From NCBI GenBank assembly GCA_963747755.1, contig CAVVGK010000014.1, positions 1,293,692-1,357,691 on the forward strand: a stretch of DNA of 64,000 nucleotides, in the 5' to 3' direction. The stretch comes from DATFVA01 sp963747755 (GTDB lineage: Bacteria; Bacteroidota; Ignavibacteria; Ignavibacteriales; Ignavibacteriaceae). Under the pieces are notes generated by a model. The model saw nothing but the letters and a program-made list of their open reading frames with translations. It was not told the origin of the DNA and made no database searches. Position numbers and translations under genes: made by a program. Positions 44,800 through 53,524 of the stretch are shown here, piece after piece (the first letter of the stretch is position 1; every line of letters starts with the position of its first letter).

Positions 44800-45889
44800 A
44801 TTTCTTAAGTTTTCTGAAAAGGGTTCTCTCGCTGATTTCCAGGAGTTCTGCGGCGCTCCTTTTATTTCCGCGTGTTTTATCGAGTGCAGCATTTATAGCA
44901 GCTATTTCCGCTTCTGCAAGAGGTATAACTTCACGCTGGTCACCACCTCCGTAATAGCTATCATCCGGCCTCTGACGCACAAGGTCTTTCAGTTCAATAA
45001 GGTCTTTTTTGATTTCGAATAAAGCCCGATAGAGCAGTTCCCTGTCAACTTCCTCAGGGGTTCTCTTAACGAAAATCGGAAGGTTGCGCGGAGGAGCCTC
45101 TTCTTCAATGGAAGGGTGTATCAGTGATACGAATGAGGAAGTATCAAGAAGCCCGTTTCTGTTCAGAGCTACCGCTGTTTCTATGGTATTCTTAAGCTCT
45201 CTTACGTTGCCCGGCCAGGGATAGTTTTTAAGCAGCTCAATAGCTTCATCTGTTATGGGTTTGGGGCGCATTCCGTTCTGCTCTGTATAGCTCCTTGAAA
45301 AGTGCCTTGCAAGCTCTTCAATGTCTGCTTTCCTTCTTCTGAGGGGAGGTATGTTAAGGGAAACGGCTTTTAACCTGAAGTAAAGATCCTCGCGGAAATG
45401 CCTTGCGTCAACTTCTCTCTGAAGGTCTTTATTAGTTGCAGCAATTATTCTGATATCAACTTTGGTAACAGTCTCTGCCCCTATCTTCATAAATTCGTTC
45501 GTTTCAATTGCACGGAGAAGCTTGACCTGTGTGTGAAGAGGCATTTCCGCTATCTCATCCAGGAACAGCGTTCCGCCGTCAGCTATCTCAAAGTATCCTT
45601 TCCTGCTTTCAACTGCACCGGTGAATGATCCTTTTTTATGTCCGAATAATTCACTTTCAAGTATTCCTTCGGGAATCGCTCCGCAGTTAACACTTACCAG
45701 CTGTTTTTCGGATCTGTTGCTGTATCCATGGATAGCCCTGGCAAAAACTTCTTTTCCTACCCCACTTTCCCCGTAAATAAGTACAGATATATCTGAGCGG
45801 GCTACCTGCATTGTTATATCCACCAAGTCATTAATTTCCTTGGCAGAGCTAATGATTCCAAACTTATTCTTAAATTCTTCTGTCGTCAT
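44789..45889 (-). CDS. Sigma-54-dependent activator lacking a sensory domain
   Basis: A 366-aa enhancer-binding protein. The AAA+ domain starts almost at the N-terminus (about 10-245): Walker A GESGVGKE, sigma-54 loop GSFTGA (a variant of GAFTGA) and Walker B LFLDE. A Fis-type helix-turn-helix ends the protein (KRSAAELLEISERTLFRKLK). There is no receiver, GAF or PAS domain, so its activity must be set by a partner or by its own level. It is the first gene of the long envelope operon, coupled to lptE by overlap. Whether it controls its own operon is unknown. Confidence 0.92.
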   Translation of the reverse strand: MTTEEFKNKFGIISSAKEINDLVDITMQVARSDISVLIYGESGVGKEVFARAIHGYSNRSEKQLVSVNCGAIPEGILESELFGHKKGSFTGAVESRKGYFEIADGGTLFLDEIAEMPLHTQVKLLRAIETNEFMKIGAETVTKVDIRIIAATNKDLQREVDARHFREDLYFRLKAVSLNIPPLRRRKADIEELARHFSRSYTEQNGMRPKPITDEAIELLKNYPWPGNVRELKNTIETAVALNRNGLLDTSSFVSLIHPSIEEEAPPRNLPIFVKRTPEEVDRELLYRALFEIKKDLIELKDLVRQRPDDSYYGGGDQREVIPLAEAEIAAINAALDKTRGNKRSAAELLEISERTLFRKLKKYGL

Positions 45890-46152
45890 TTCAACCTAAA
45901 TGCACATATACTTAACTATTAAATATATTACTTTTTAACTCTTTATTAAAGAATACTTTAGTTGCTGTAACGGCTAACACCCGAATTAAACCCGTTCCCG
46001 GTAATAATATTCTGACGTGCCCTTCAATTCTTTTTCGCCTCAGCATCTAAGGCTATATGTATAAATAAATATTTCCGGGATTCAAAGAAGTATGATCTTT
46101 CAAGGAAGGTTTTTCCTGAACTTGTATCAGTAATTAATATGTTCAATTTCAT

Positions 46153-46851
46153 TCAGTTTATTGGAACAATCTGTCCTTTAAGGTCAAACTGACTATTAAC
46201 TGCCAGCAGAAAGTTTTCTGCTTCGGCGCGTTTCTCGAATCTGCCTACGTAAACAACCCGGAATTCTGTGCCGCCTACAGATTTATTTTTAATGAACGAA
46301 TAGTAACCTGCATCTTCAAATGTCTGTTTCAGGGATAGTGCATTTGAATCATTACTGAAAGCGCCAGCCTGTATAGTGAATTGATAATCTTCTGTGTTTC
46401 CCGGAGATAACTCCTGGGGAGAGGAAACTTCATTTCCGGAAGGTATTTCTCTTTCTGCAAGCTTGATGTAAGGAGACGATGGGTATCCCTGCTTCAGTCT
46501 CTTCAAAAAACTTTCGGCTGTATTATACAATCCAAGAGAGTAATAGTACGAATAAAGACGATAAATAGATGCGTCTGCATACTTGCTCTTCGGGAAATCG
46601 TTCAGTATTCTGTTGTAGATAGGGATGGCATCCTGACCGTTTTCGGTTAACACTCCTTCAAGGAACAGGACGGAAGGATCATTAGGATATGATTTTTTTA
46701 ATTCCGGGAAAACCTGCATCACCGAATCCTTCGCACCCCCTTCAATTAATTTCAGAAGAGGAACGATATCTTTTTCCTGTGAATACAGTGGTGCAATGAT
46801 TAAAAGAAGGAGTATAAAAAAAAGGATTTTTGTCATACCGAATATTCGCAT
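46153..46851 (-). CDS. TPR-like and SPOR-domain periplasmic protein
   Basis: A 232-aa protein. A signal peptide or anchor lies in the first 24 residues (LFFILLLLIIAPLYSQ). A helical repeat region follows at about 30-140 (AIPIYNRILNDFPKSKYADA). A C-terminal SPOR domain at about 158-230 (YQFTIQAGAFSNDSNALSLK...FRVVYVGRFEKRAEAENFL) binds denuded peptidoglycan at the septum. It lies 34 nt after miaB. M1 (46851) or M6 could be the start. A role in cell division or envelope maintenance is inferred from the SPOR domain. Confidence 0.85.
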   Translation of the reverse strand: MRIFGMTKILFFILLLLIIAPLYSQEKDIVPLLKLIEGGAKDSVMQVFPELKKSYPNDPSVLFLEGVLTENGQDAIPIYNRILNDFPKSKYADASIYRLYSYYYSLGLYNTAESFLKRLKQGYPSSPYIKLAEREIPSGNEVSSPQELSPGNTEDYQFTIQAGAFSNDSNALSLKQTFEDAGYYSFIKNKSVGGTEFRVVYVGRFEKRAEAENFLLAVNSQFDLKGQIVPIN

Positions 46852-46885
46852 TTATCTCTCCATATGAATGTCATGGAGAACCTGG

Positions 46886-48238
46886 TTAACCGGTCATCCC
46901 GAGATCTTCATCCATTGTACTGCCAATCCCCGTAATTTCGCCGAAAAGAGTCGCATGTGTTGCCCTTGAGACTTTAGCCTTTATATAAGAACCTTCTTTG
47001 ATCCTTTCATCGAACGGAACTATCAGCACCTTATTCGTATCCGTTCTACCGGCCAAAAACTTTTCTGATTTGCGGCTGAAACCTTCAATAAGAACTACTT
47101 GTTCTTTACCGATAAGATCCTGGTTCTTTTCAAAGCTTATCTTCTGCTGAAGTTGTATTATATCCTGGAGTCTTTTAGTTTTTACTTCATCGGTTATATC
47201 ATCTTCCATCTTGTATGCTTTTGTACCTTCACGGGCGGAGTATTTGAACATATAAGCACCATCGTATCTTACCTGCTTCATCACTTCCAGTGTCATAAGC
47301 TGATCTTCCCAGGTTTCTGTGGGAAAGCCCGCAATGATGTCGGTGGAGAAGCTTACGCCGGGGATTATTTTTTTTGCCTTATCAATTAACTCAAGGTAAT
47401 GTTCAATAGTATAAGTTCTGTTCATTAGCTCCAGTATCCGATTGGAGCCCGATTGTACCGGAAGATGAATATAATTACAAAGGTTTGGATGTTCTGCAAT
47501 TGTATAAAGAAGCTTATCTGATAAATCCTGGGGATGAGAAGTTGTAAATCTTATTCTCATAGTTCTGTCGACGATTGCTGAAGCAGCCAGCAAGTCGGCA
47601 AAATCATTTTCACCATCAAGGTATGAATTAACATTCTGACCCAGCAGTGTAACTTCCTTGAAACCTCTTCCCGATAACTTCTGAATTTCATTAACAGTAG
47701 AAACCAGCGGTTTACTCCTTTCCCTTCCGCGGGTAAAAGGAACCACACAGAAAGTACAGAATTTGTCGCATCCCCGCATAACCGAGATCCAGGCCTGAAG
47801 TCCCTCTTCACGGTAAGGTATTATGTCGTCATAGGTTTCAGTTTTGGATAACCTCACCCCAATTCCCTTCTCACCGTTGAAAGCAACGTCTAATAGTTCA
47901 GGTAATCTGCGGTATTCATCAGGACCAACGATCAAATCAACTATCTTTTTCTTATCGATCAGATCTTTCCTGAGTCTTTCTGCCATACATCCAAGGATAC
48001 CGACGATAAGATCAGGCTTTGAATTTTTGATGGTCTTAAAGTTACCCAGTCGTCCGTAAATCCTTTGTTCAGCGTTTTCCCGGATGCTGCAGGTATTTAG
48101 CAAAACAACGTCTGCCTCCTCTGCTGTTTTTGATATGCTGTACCCGGAACTATTAAGGATTCCCATAACGATCTCAGTATCAGCCAGGTTCATCTGGCAG
48201 CCGTAAGTTTCTATATATACTTTGTTTTCTTTCATCAT
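46886..48238 (-). CDS. miaB: tRNA-2-methylthio-N6-dimethylallyladenosine synthase
   Basis: Radical SAM methylthiotransferase acting on A37 of tRNAs that read UNN codons. A 450-aa protein with N-terminal cluster Cys (ETYGCQMNLAD, NTCSIRENAE, GCMAE), radical SAM motif CDKFCTFCVVP, and TRAM domain. The start MMKENKVYIETYGCQMN is typical of MiaB. A promoter-like TTG-N20-TATATTTC lies just upstream. Confidence 0.96.
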   Translation of the reverse strand: MMKENKVYIETYGCQMNLADTEIVMGILNSSGYSISKTAEEADVVLLNTCSIRENAEQRIYGRLGNFKTIKNSKPDLIVGILGCMAERLRKDLIDKKKIVDLIVGPDEYRRLPELLDVAFNGEKGIGVRLSKTETYDDIIPYREEGLQAWISVMRGCDKFCTFCVVPFTRGRERSKPLVSTVNEIQKLSGRGFKEVTLLGQNVNSYLDGENDFADLLAASAIVDRTMRIRFTTSHPQDLSDKLLYTIAEHPNLCNYIHLPVQSGSNRILELMNRTYTIEHYLELIDKAKKIIPGVSFSTDIIAGFPTETWEDQLMTLEVMKQVRYDGAYMFKYSAREGTKAYKMEDDITDEVKTKRLQDIIQLQQKISFEKNQDLIGKEQVVLIEGFSRKSEKFLAGRTDTNKVLIVPFDERIKEGSYIKAKVSRATHATLFGEITGIGSTMDEDLGMTG

Positions 48239-48255
48239 TCAGCTAAAATTGAATT

Positions 48256-48286
48256 GAAATATAAGGTTAAAGAGGCAGGAGTTCAA
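48256..48286 (-). promoter_or_regulatory. Possible miaB promoter, TTG-N20-TATATTTC
   Basis: On the minus strand TTG at 48286-48284 and TATATTTC at 48263-48256 are 20 nt apart. The -7 element matches 7 of 8 positions counting the two free ones. The start point would be only about 10 nt before the ATG. Confidence 0.35.
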
Positions 48287-48314
48287 TATAATTGGAATTC
48301 AACAGTAAATGCAG

Positions 48315-48470
48315 CTATACATTTGTGAGATAATATAAAACCAGATTAAGCAGCACAAAACCGGCAGCGGCAAAAACGCTTAATATTATCCGTCTTTTTC
48401 TCTGCTTCGTTTTAAATATCTCACCGCCGAGGTAGACATGGTTCTTATCAGATTTTACAAATCCAAGCAT
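48315..48470 (-). CDS. Small single-pass membrane protein, 51 aa
   Basis: A short open frame, ATG to TAG, of 51 codons. The N-terminal half is polar and basic (TKQRKRR at 21-27). Residues 28-48 form one clear membrane helix (IILSVFAAAGFVLLNLVLYY), so the positive patch would stay in the cytoplasm. It lies alone between miaB and the terminator of the blue-copper gene. A TAAATTTG box 33 nt upstream of the ATG suggests its own transcript. No ribosome binding site is strong and I know no family. Confidence 0.5.
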   Translation of the reverse strand: MLGFVKSDKNHVYLGGEIFKTKQRKRRIILSVFAAAGFVLLNLVLYYLTNV

Positions 48471-48502
48471 ACTAAAATAAAATAGTGAGTATTTAATTTA
48501 TA

Positions 48503-48510
48503 CAAATTTA
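48503..48510 (-). promoter_or_regulatory. TAAATTTG -7 box before the 51-aa gene
   Basis: A perfect match to the Bacteroidota -7 element TAnnTTTG on the minus strand. The nearest TTG is 17 nt upstream instead of 19-20, so the -33 element is poor. Confidence 0.35.
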
Positions 48511-48543
48511 GGTAAGGTAATCAAGTTCAAAAGGAATAAAAAA

Positions 48544-48562
48544 GCCCGGTCTTAAACCGGGC
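48544..48562 (-). terminator. Rho-independent terminator of the blue-copper T9SS gene
   Basis: GCCCGGT/ACCGGGC, 7 bp with a 5-nt loop, followed on the minus strand by a run of T. It lies 24 nt after the stop codon at 48587. Confidence 0.85.
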
Positions 48563-48586
48563 CTGGTATAAATTTGTCTGCGGATA

Positions 48587-50131
48587 TTATTTTACGAGCA
48601 TCATCTTTTTAACAAGTGAGACTCCGTTTGATTCCAGCTTATAGAAATATAAACCGCTGTTAAACCCGGCAGCATTAAAATCGGCTGTATGATTTCCGGA
48701 TTTCATAAATCCGTTAACCAGAACTGCAATCTGTTGTCCCAGTACGTTGTAAACGGTTAATTTAACATTGCTGTTAGCCGGAACAGAAAAGTCGATTTTG
48801 GTTGTGGGGTTGAATGGGTTTGGATAATTCTGTGCAAGTTCAAACCTGGCTGGTGTCTCTACGTTTGCTTCAACTACATTAGAGTATCCAAATGATCCAT
48901 CCAGATCAACCTGTTTCAGTCTATAGGAATATTTTCCGGTTTCGAGGTTGTTGTCGGTGTAGGAATATTCGTGAGTCTGAGTAGAAGTTCCGTTACCATT
49001 TACGAATGAAATATTTGTCCATCCTGAATTCGAGGTTTTTCTCTGAACAGCAAATCCGCTGTTATTAGTTTCCGTAGCTGTTTTCCAGTTAAGAGTTACT
49101 GAATTACCGCTTACAGATGTTGTAAATGACGATAACTCCACAGGTATAGCATCACTCCAGATTGTTCCGATCTTGAGGCCATCAACAATAATATTTTCAG
49201 AAGCATTGTATTGTCTTAAATTAATTGAACCTGGAATAATGTCTGACTGTGTTGTACTTGTGTTCGCGATAGGACCTACAGTCGGGGTTGGTTCAACAAA
49301 TGGAAATGGATCAGAATCACTGAATATGAAAAGGCTGGCTTCATCATTAAAATCTCCGTCAATTATTTCATATTTTACTACTACCAGATATGTTGTACCA
49401 ACAGAATAAATAGGAGCTGTGAAGACAGTATCGCTGCTTGCATAACTTAATCCAAACCCGAAATTAGGTGCAGTACCTTTGATCCATACTCTCGCCCTGA
49501 AATCAAAAGTATTATGAGGATTTGGAGCATAGTGCAAAAAATAGCCGGCAGAAATACCTTCTACATCAACCATAAATGCAGTATATACAGCACCACTGGC
49601 CACGTTTTCAAATAATCTGTGAATGTCTTCACCATTATTATCAATTAAAGCCGAATTTCCAATTCCGGAAGAAGGATAATTTGGAAAGGTTAATCCATCA
49701 TTGTTAACTGTTATTGATTGAGTACCTGTACCGCTATGTGCAGTCCATCCATGATTACTCAATAAATCATCAGCAGGATAATCAAAATCTTCAATCATCG
49801 GAAGTGGAACTTGGGTTTCAAAAGAAGCTATCATCAGAGTGGGGTGGAGAGCGCAATGATATTCATAAACACCTTCGACAGCGATGACATAAGAAAAACT
49901 ATCTCCTACTCCTGAAAAAGTATAATCCCAAGATGCAGCACCAGCCGGAACAGATATCGACGTAGTGGTATGTGAACCTGAGGAGAGTGTCCATATTAGT
50001 GTATCACCGACTGCAGCATCAAGAGAAGAAGGTGTAAAAGCAAAGCTTGAAACATCAATATTGAAGGTGTTGGCTGATGCTAATCCGATGATTGCCAGCG
50101 AAAGTAAAAAGGTTAGTAAATATTTTCTCAT
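48587..50131 (-). CDS. Secreted cupredoxin-like protein with type IX secretion C-terminal domain
   Basis: A 514-aa protein. The signal peptide ends at residue 20 (GLASA). Residues 21-110 are a plastocyanin-like domain, with likely type 1 copper ligands His54, Cys93, His96 and Met100 in GSHTT and HCALHPTLM. A beta-sandwich region of about 240 residues without a known name follows, then a fibronectin-like part (AIPVELSSFTTSVSGNSVTL, common in T9SS cargo). The last 85 residues are a T9SS type A sorting domain starting at AQNYPNPFNPTTKIDFSVP. A surface electron carrier or copper binder is likely. Confidence 0.85.
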   Translation of the reverse strand: MRKYLLTFLLSLAIIGLASANTFNIDVSSFAFTPSSLDAAVGDTLIWTLSSGSHTTTSISVPAGAASWDYTFSGVGDSFSYVIAVEGVYEYHCALHPTLMIASFETQVPLPMIEDFDYPADDLLSNHGWTAHSGTGTQSITVNNDGLTFPNYPSSGIGNSALIDNNGEDIHRLFENVASGAVYTAFMVDVEGISAGYFLHYAPNPHNTFDFRARVWIKGTAPNFGFGLSYASSDTVFTAPIYSVGTTYLVVVKYEIIDGDFNDEASLFIFSDSDPFPFVEPTPTVGPIANTSTTQSDIIPGSINLRQYNASENIIVDGLKIGTIWSDAIPVELSSFTTSVSGNSVTLNWKTATETNNSGFAVQRKTSNSGWTNISFVNGNGTSTQTHEYSYTDNNLETGKYSYRLKQVDLDGSFGYSNVVEANVETPARFELAQNYPNPFNPTTKIDFSVPANSNVKLTVYNVLGQQIAVLVNGFMKSGNHTADFNAAGFNSGLYFYKLESNGVSLVKKMMLVK

Positions 50132-50445
50132 TTGAGTTCCTCTTTGAATAATTTAATAAATCTTTATTCCCTTAATTCAGTGGGTTGAAATTACTGGATA
50201 TTTTTATCGACTGCAAGCATTTATAATTATTTTAATAATAAATTAATATGGGAGTTTGCGAAAAACCTGATTAAGATGTTATTTCGGCTTTGCCTGCTAA
50301 AAGGTAAGCTTAATTGTGATCAGGTTAAGGAAATTGCAAAGAATCAAAGAATAATGAGTCTGATAACTTTAGTTTCAAAATAAATAAGTAATATTAGTTT
50401 GAACTCTTTGCCTATAGCAGTTGTTTTAATAGAAAAATAAAATAA
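50132..50445. other. Divergent intergenic region without a gene
   Basis: 314 bp of AT-rich DNA between the blue-copper gene and the epimerase gene. It must hold both promoters. A minus-strand TTG-N20-TAATTTCA near 50185-50215 is only a partial promoter match. No repeat or RNA gene is seen. Confidence 0.5.
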
Positions 50446-51372
50446 ATGACAAAAAAGATAATAATGACAGGAGCGACCGGGCTGATAGGTACAAACCTGG
50501 CCAATGCTCTGATTTCACGGGGATATGAAATAACTGTCTTTACAAGAGATGTTAAAAAAGGACATTCGGTACTACCATCGGTTCAGAATTTCGTTGAATG
50601 GGATTATCATAAACCCCAAAACTGGAACAGCTATTTTGAAGATGCCTATGCTGTAATTCATCTTGCAGGGGCAAACCTTGCCGGTAAAAGGTTTACTGAA
50701 GGATATAAAAAGAAAGTAAGGAACAGCAGGATTATTAGTACCAGGAATATCGTCAGTGCTATTGCAGGTACAAACAAAAAACCGGCTGTTTTTCTCTGTG
50801 CTTCAGGAATAAATTATTACGGGGACAACGGTGATAGAATCCTAACCGAAAATTCTGTTCCCGGCAAGGATTTCCTTGCAGAACTGTGCAAAGAATGGGA
50901 GAATGAAGCTGCAAAAGTTGAAGAAGAAGGAGTTCGTCGAATCAGCATCAGGACGAGCCCTGTACTTAGCACTCAGGATGCAATTCTTAAAAAATTGATG
51001 CCTCTTTTCAAATTATATATGGGCGCTTCCCTTGGGAGCGGGAAACAGTGGTTTTCATGGATTCATATTGATGATATAGTGAATACATACATTCACATCC
51101 TCGAGAATGATTCGATTACTGGTGCGGTTAATGCATCTTCTCCGAACCCGGTTACTATGAATGAGTTTGCTGAACAGCTGGGAGATGTTCTACACAGATC
51201 TGTGTTTTTCAGAGTTCCGAAGCTGGCAATGAAAGCAATTATAGGAGAATCAGCTGACTTTATTATAGCCAGCCTCCGGGTGGTACCGGAACAGCTGGAA
51301 GGATCAGGATTCAAATTCGCTCACCCTCTTTTAAAAAATGCTCTTTCCGACGCAATCAGGAATAAAAAATAA
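50446..51372 (+). CDS. TIGR01777-family (YfcH-like) NAD(P)-dependent epimerase
   Basis: A 308-aa Rossmann-fold protein. It starts with the dinucleotide motif MTGATGLIGTNLANAL, then has HLAGANLAGKRFT, SGINYYGD and WFSWIHIDDIV, all as in YfcH/SulA-type proteins. The C-terminal DUF1731 segment is present at the end. The substrate in bacteria is not known. It stands alone, with a shared terminator downstream. Confidence 0.9.
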   Translation: MTKKIIMTGATGLIGTNLANALISRGYEITVFTRDVKKGHSVLPSVQNFVEWDYHKPQNWNSYFEDAYAVIHLAGANLAGKRFTEGYKKKVRNSRIISTRNIVSAIAGTNKKPAVFLCASGINYYGDNGDRILTENSVPGKDFLAELCKEWENEAAKVEEEGVRRISIRTSPVLSTQDAILKKLMPLFKLYMGASLGSGKQWFSWIHIDDIVNTYIHILENDSITGAVNASSPNPVTMNEFAEQLGDVLHRSVFFRVPKLAMKAIIGESADFIIASLRVVPEQLEGSGFKFAHPLLKNALSDAIRNKK

Positions 51373-51455
51373 GCTTTCGTTGAAGGGTAGAATTTTAATT
51401 ATCTTAAATTAAAATCTGAAGGATAGAATATTCAGAAATGAGCAACCAACAAAAT

Positions 51456-51481
51456 AGGCCTGCCTTGATTAAAGCAGGCCT
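51456..51481. terminator. Bidirectional terminator between convergent genes
   Basis: AGGCCTGC/GCAGGCCT, 8 bp with a 10-nt loop, flanked by an A-run on the left and TTTATTTT on the right. It can stop both the epimerase gene (plus) and the DUF3303 gene (minus). Confidence 0.85.
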
Positions 51482-51487
51482 TTTATT

Positions 51488-51751
51488 TTAACCGATAATT
51501 TTTGCAACTTCTTCATCGGTAAATACCGGAACTACTTTAAATGATAATTTGTTAGACCATTCCTGCACCCATTTACCCATTGCGTCTTCAGCACTGGTTT
51601 CAGCAATTATATATCCCTCGTCTCCGTTAATGCTATGCCATCTTCCCTTCATTGTTACACCTTCCGGGGGACGCGCTCCCGTCTTTTTGAATAGCCCCTG
51701 TACCTCATCTCTGTGTTCAGGTGTGACTTGATAAGTTATGTGAAACTGCAC
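51488..51751 (-). CDS. DUF3303 protein
   Basis: An 87-aa ferredoxin-like (dimeric alpha-beta barrel type) protein. The pattern FHITYQVTPEHRDEVQGLF and GRWHSINGDEGYIIAETSA fits DUF3303, a family of unknown role. The start codon is GTG at 51751, with AAGGAG 7 nt upstream. It lies between an MddA-like gene and the terminator. Confidence 0.82.
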   Translation of the reverse strand: MQFHITYQVTPEHRDEVQGLFKKTGARPPEGVTMKGRWHSINGDEGYIIAETSAEDAMGKWVQEWSNKLSFKVVPVFTDEEVAKIIG

Positions 51752-51869
51752 TTCTAACTCCTTTCTGTGGCATCATACCAATTATGTTTATTTGAAAAAC
51801 CCCCTATTAAAAAATCTGTGAATGAGTTAAAGAGCTTTATTTTCAGGACTCCACATTCCGAACAGTCAA

Positions 51870-52631
51870 CTAATTCCTCTCCATTACACCGCCGGGGATT
51901 GTCTTCTTCGGAGGCATAGGTATGATCTGTGAAACTTCCTGTTGATACCTTCTGTATTCATCGCCATGAAATGCAACAAGGTCTCTTTCTTCAAGCTGGA
52001 TACCTACCAGAATGTATCCGGTTGTAGCAAATGCAAAAAGCAGATGTCCTATTGTCATATGCGGTGCAGCCCAGAAGGCAATAATAAATCCCAACATTAA
52101 GGGATGCCTGACAATTTTATAAAAGAATGGCTTAACAAAATGCGGACGGGGCAGATCTTTATTTTTCAAGCTGAGATAAACCTGCTGGAGTCCGAAAAGA
52201 TTAAAATGGTTTATAAGAAACGTTCCGAAGAGTACGATAAACCAGCCTGCAAAATAAAGTGCTGTTAATAAGGAACCGGCTGCAGTACCTTCTACATTCC
52301 AGATTTGTACGGTCATAGGCCGCCAGTATGCAAAAAGAAGAACAAGAATTAGACTTGAAAAAAGAACATAGGTGCTGCGTTCGATCGGTTTCGGAACAAA
52401 CCTGGTCCACCACCGCTTAAATCCCTGTCTTGCCATTACACTATGCTGAACCGCAAATAGTGATAGCAGCAGAACATTTACAATCCAGCCATTTGCCATT
52501 CCCCCCTGGAAACCTGAGTCTATTGTTTTCGGCACTAATAAATTGCCAACAAACCCAATCGCATATAGAAATGTCACAAAAAATAAGGAATAACAAATAA
52601 TCCCATACAGAAAAAAAAGAAATCGTTTCAT
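51870..52631 (-). CDS. MddA-like membrane S-methyltransferase (NnrU/isoprenylcysteine methyltransferase superfamily)
   Basis: A 253-aa inner-membrane protein with about six helices. Conserved blocks are VQHSVMARQGFKRW, HFNLFGLQQVYL and KIVRHPLMLGFIIAFWAAPHM followed by EERDLVAFHGDEYRRYQQEV. These are the SAM-binding parts of the family and match methanethiol S-methyltransferase (MddA), which makes dimethyl sulfide. Activity on another thiol is possible. The ATG is preceded by a strong AAGGAGG. It is 176 nt downstream of OsmC on the same strand. Confidence 0.82.
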   Translation of the reverse strand: MKRFLFFLYGIICYSLFFVTFLYAIGFVGNLLVPKTIDSGFQGGMANGWIVNVLLLSLFAVQHSVMARQGFKRWWTRFVPKPIERSTYVLFSSLILVLLFAYWRPMTVQIWNVEGTAAGSLLTALYFAGWFIVLFGTFLINHFNLFGLQQVYLSLKNKDLPRPHFVKPFFYKIVRHPLMLGFIIAFWAAPHMTIGHLLFAFATTGYILVGIQLEERDLVAFHGDEYRRYQQEVSQIIPMPPKKTIPGGVMERN

Positions 52632-52807
52632 CAGAACCTCCTTCTTGTTATTATATAATCAACTATCCATTAAAAATTGTTTTTAACTTGCATTTATCTT
52701 ACTCACTTTGGCGGCAGCGTGACCTGCCTGTTATCCCGACGGTTTACTTAATTACAATTGATTGCGAAGCCCGATTTCCATCATCTTAATAGGTTTTTTC
52801 ATCATTT

Positions 52808-53380
52808 TTATTCACAGTTGATTTCATCCTCGACAGATATCTCAACAGGGAAAGGTGTTGTAATAATTTTATAAACTATAGATGTCTTTTTTCCCAATTC
52901 ACAGAGAAACTGTTTTTCTTTATAAGTAAGTTCATTTCCCTTTATCCGGATCTTCATCCTTATGTTTTCAAGAATGTTTCCTTCATCATAACTAAGTCCG
53001 AACATATATCTTAGATCGAATCTGCCTTCTATTTCCGATTCAATGTCTGTCAAAACAATTCCTCTTGCTGCAGCCAGGCATACTATAGAATTGGTTAAAC
53101 ATCCTGCAAGGGCACTAAGCAGGTATTCAACAGCGGTTGGCCCTTCATCCCTGCCAAGTAGAGTAGAAGGCTGATCGATTTCAAATATGAAGGGGAAAAC
53201 ACGGGAATCATCTTCCTTCTCAGCTCCGAAGAATCCTTTAATGACCGATCTGCTGTGTCCGCCATTCATCCATGTATTGTTTACTCTGAAAATAAATTCG
53301 GAGAGCGAGGGCTGACGCTTAACAGAATCCATCATTTCAAATAACCTGGAGTGGTTTATACCATTTATTTTTTCAGGCAT
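52808..53380 (-). CDS. OsmC-family protein
   Basis: A 190-aa protein of the OsmC/YhfA group, normally thiol peroxidases or thiol-binding proteins. It has the conserved GPTAVEYLLSALAGCLTNSI, where the Cys of AGC is the peroxidatic residue. The second Cys of classical OsmC, usually in a CPV context, seems replaced: KKTSIVYKII. It may then use an outside thiol or bind a ligand. A sigma-54-like promoter lies about 35 nt upstream, and the gene for a sigma-54 activator is next upstream. Confidence 0.85.
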   Translation of the reverse strand: MPEKINGINHSRLFEMMDSVKRQPSLSEFIFRVNNTWMNGGHSRSVIKGFFGAEKEDDSRVFPFIFEIDQPSTLLGRDEGPTAVEYLLSALAGCLTNSIVCLAAARGIVLTDIESEIEGRFDLRYMFGLSYDEGNILENIRMKIRIKGNELTYKEKQFLCELGKKTSIVYKIITTPFPVEISVEDEINCE

Positions 53381-53413
53381 TTTAATTTTGATTTTTATAT
53401 ATAGGATGGAGGA

Positions 53414-53429
53414 AGCATATAAGATGCCA
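53414..53429 (-). promoter_or_regulatory. Sigma-54 (-24/-12) promoter of the OsmC gene
   Basis: The minus strand reads TGGCAT (53429-53424) and TATGC (53419-53415). GG and GC are exactly 10 nt apart, as sigma-54 requires. It lies 34 nt from the ATG at 53380. Confidence 0.55.
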
Positions 53430-53524
53430 GGGCGAGAAACCGTAAAAAATCTTCAGTTAAAGAAAATTATCGAAGAAAATGAGATAGAACCCTCTTACGA
53501 TTTTTAGAGAGTTGCGAAATTTCG

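Noticed and set aside
45890..46152. 263-nt gap before the sigma-54 activator of the long operon
   Set aside because: Read on both strands; no gene, clear promoter or strong hairpin was found, though the operon promoter is probably here.
52700..52760. GG-N10-GC spacing before the MddA-like gene
   Set aside because: Neither the -24 nor the -12 element matches the sigma-54 consensus beyond the dinucleotides.
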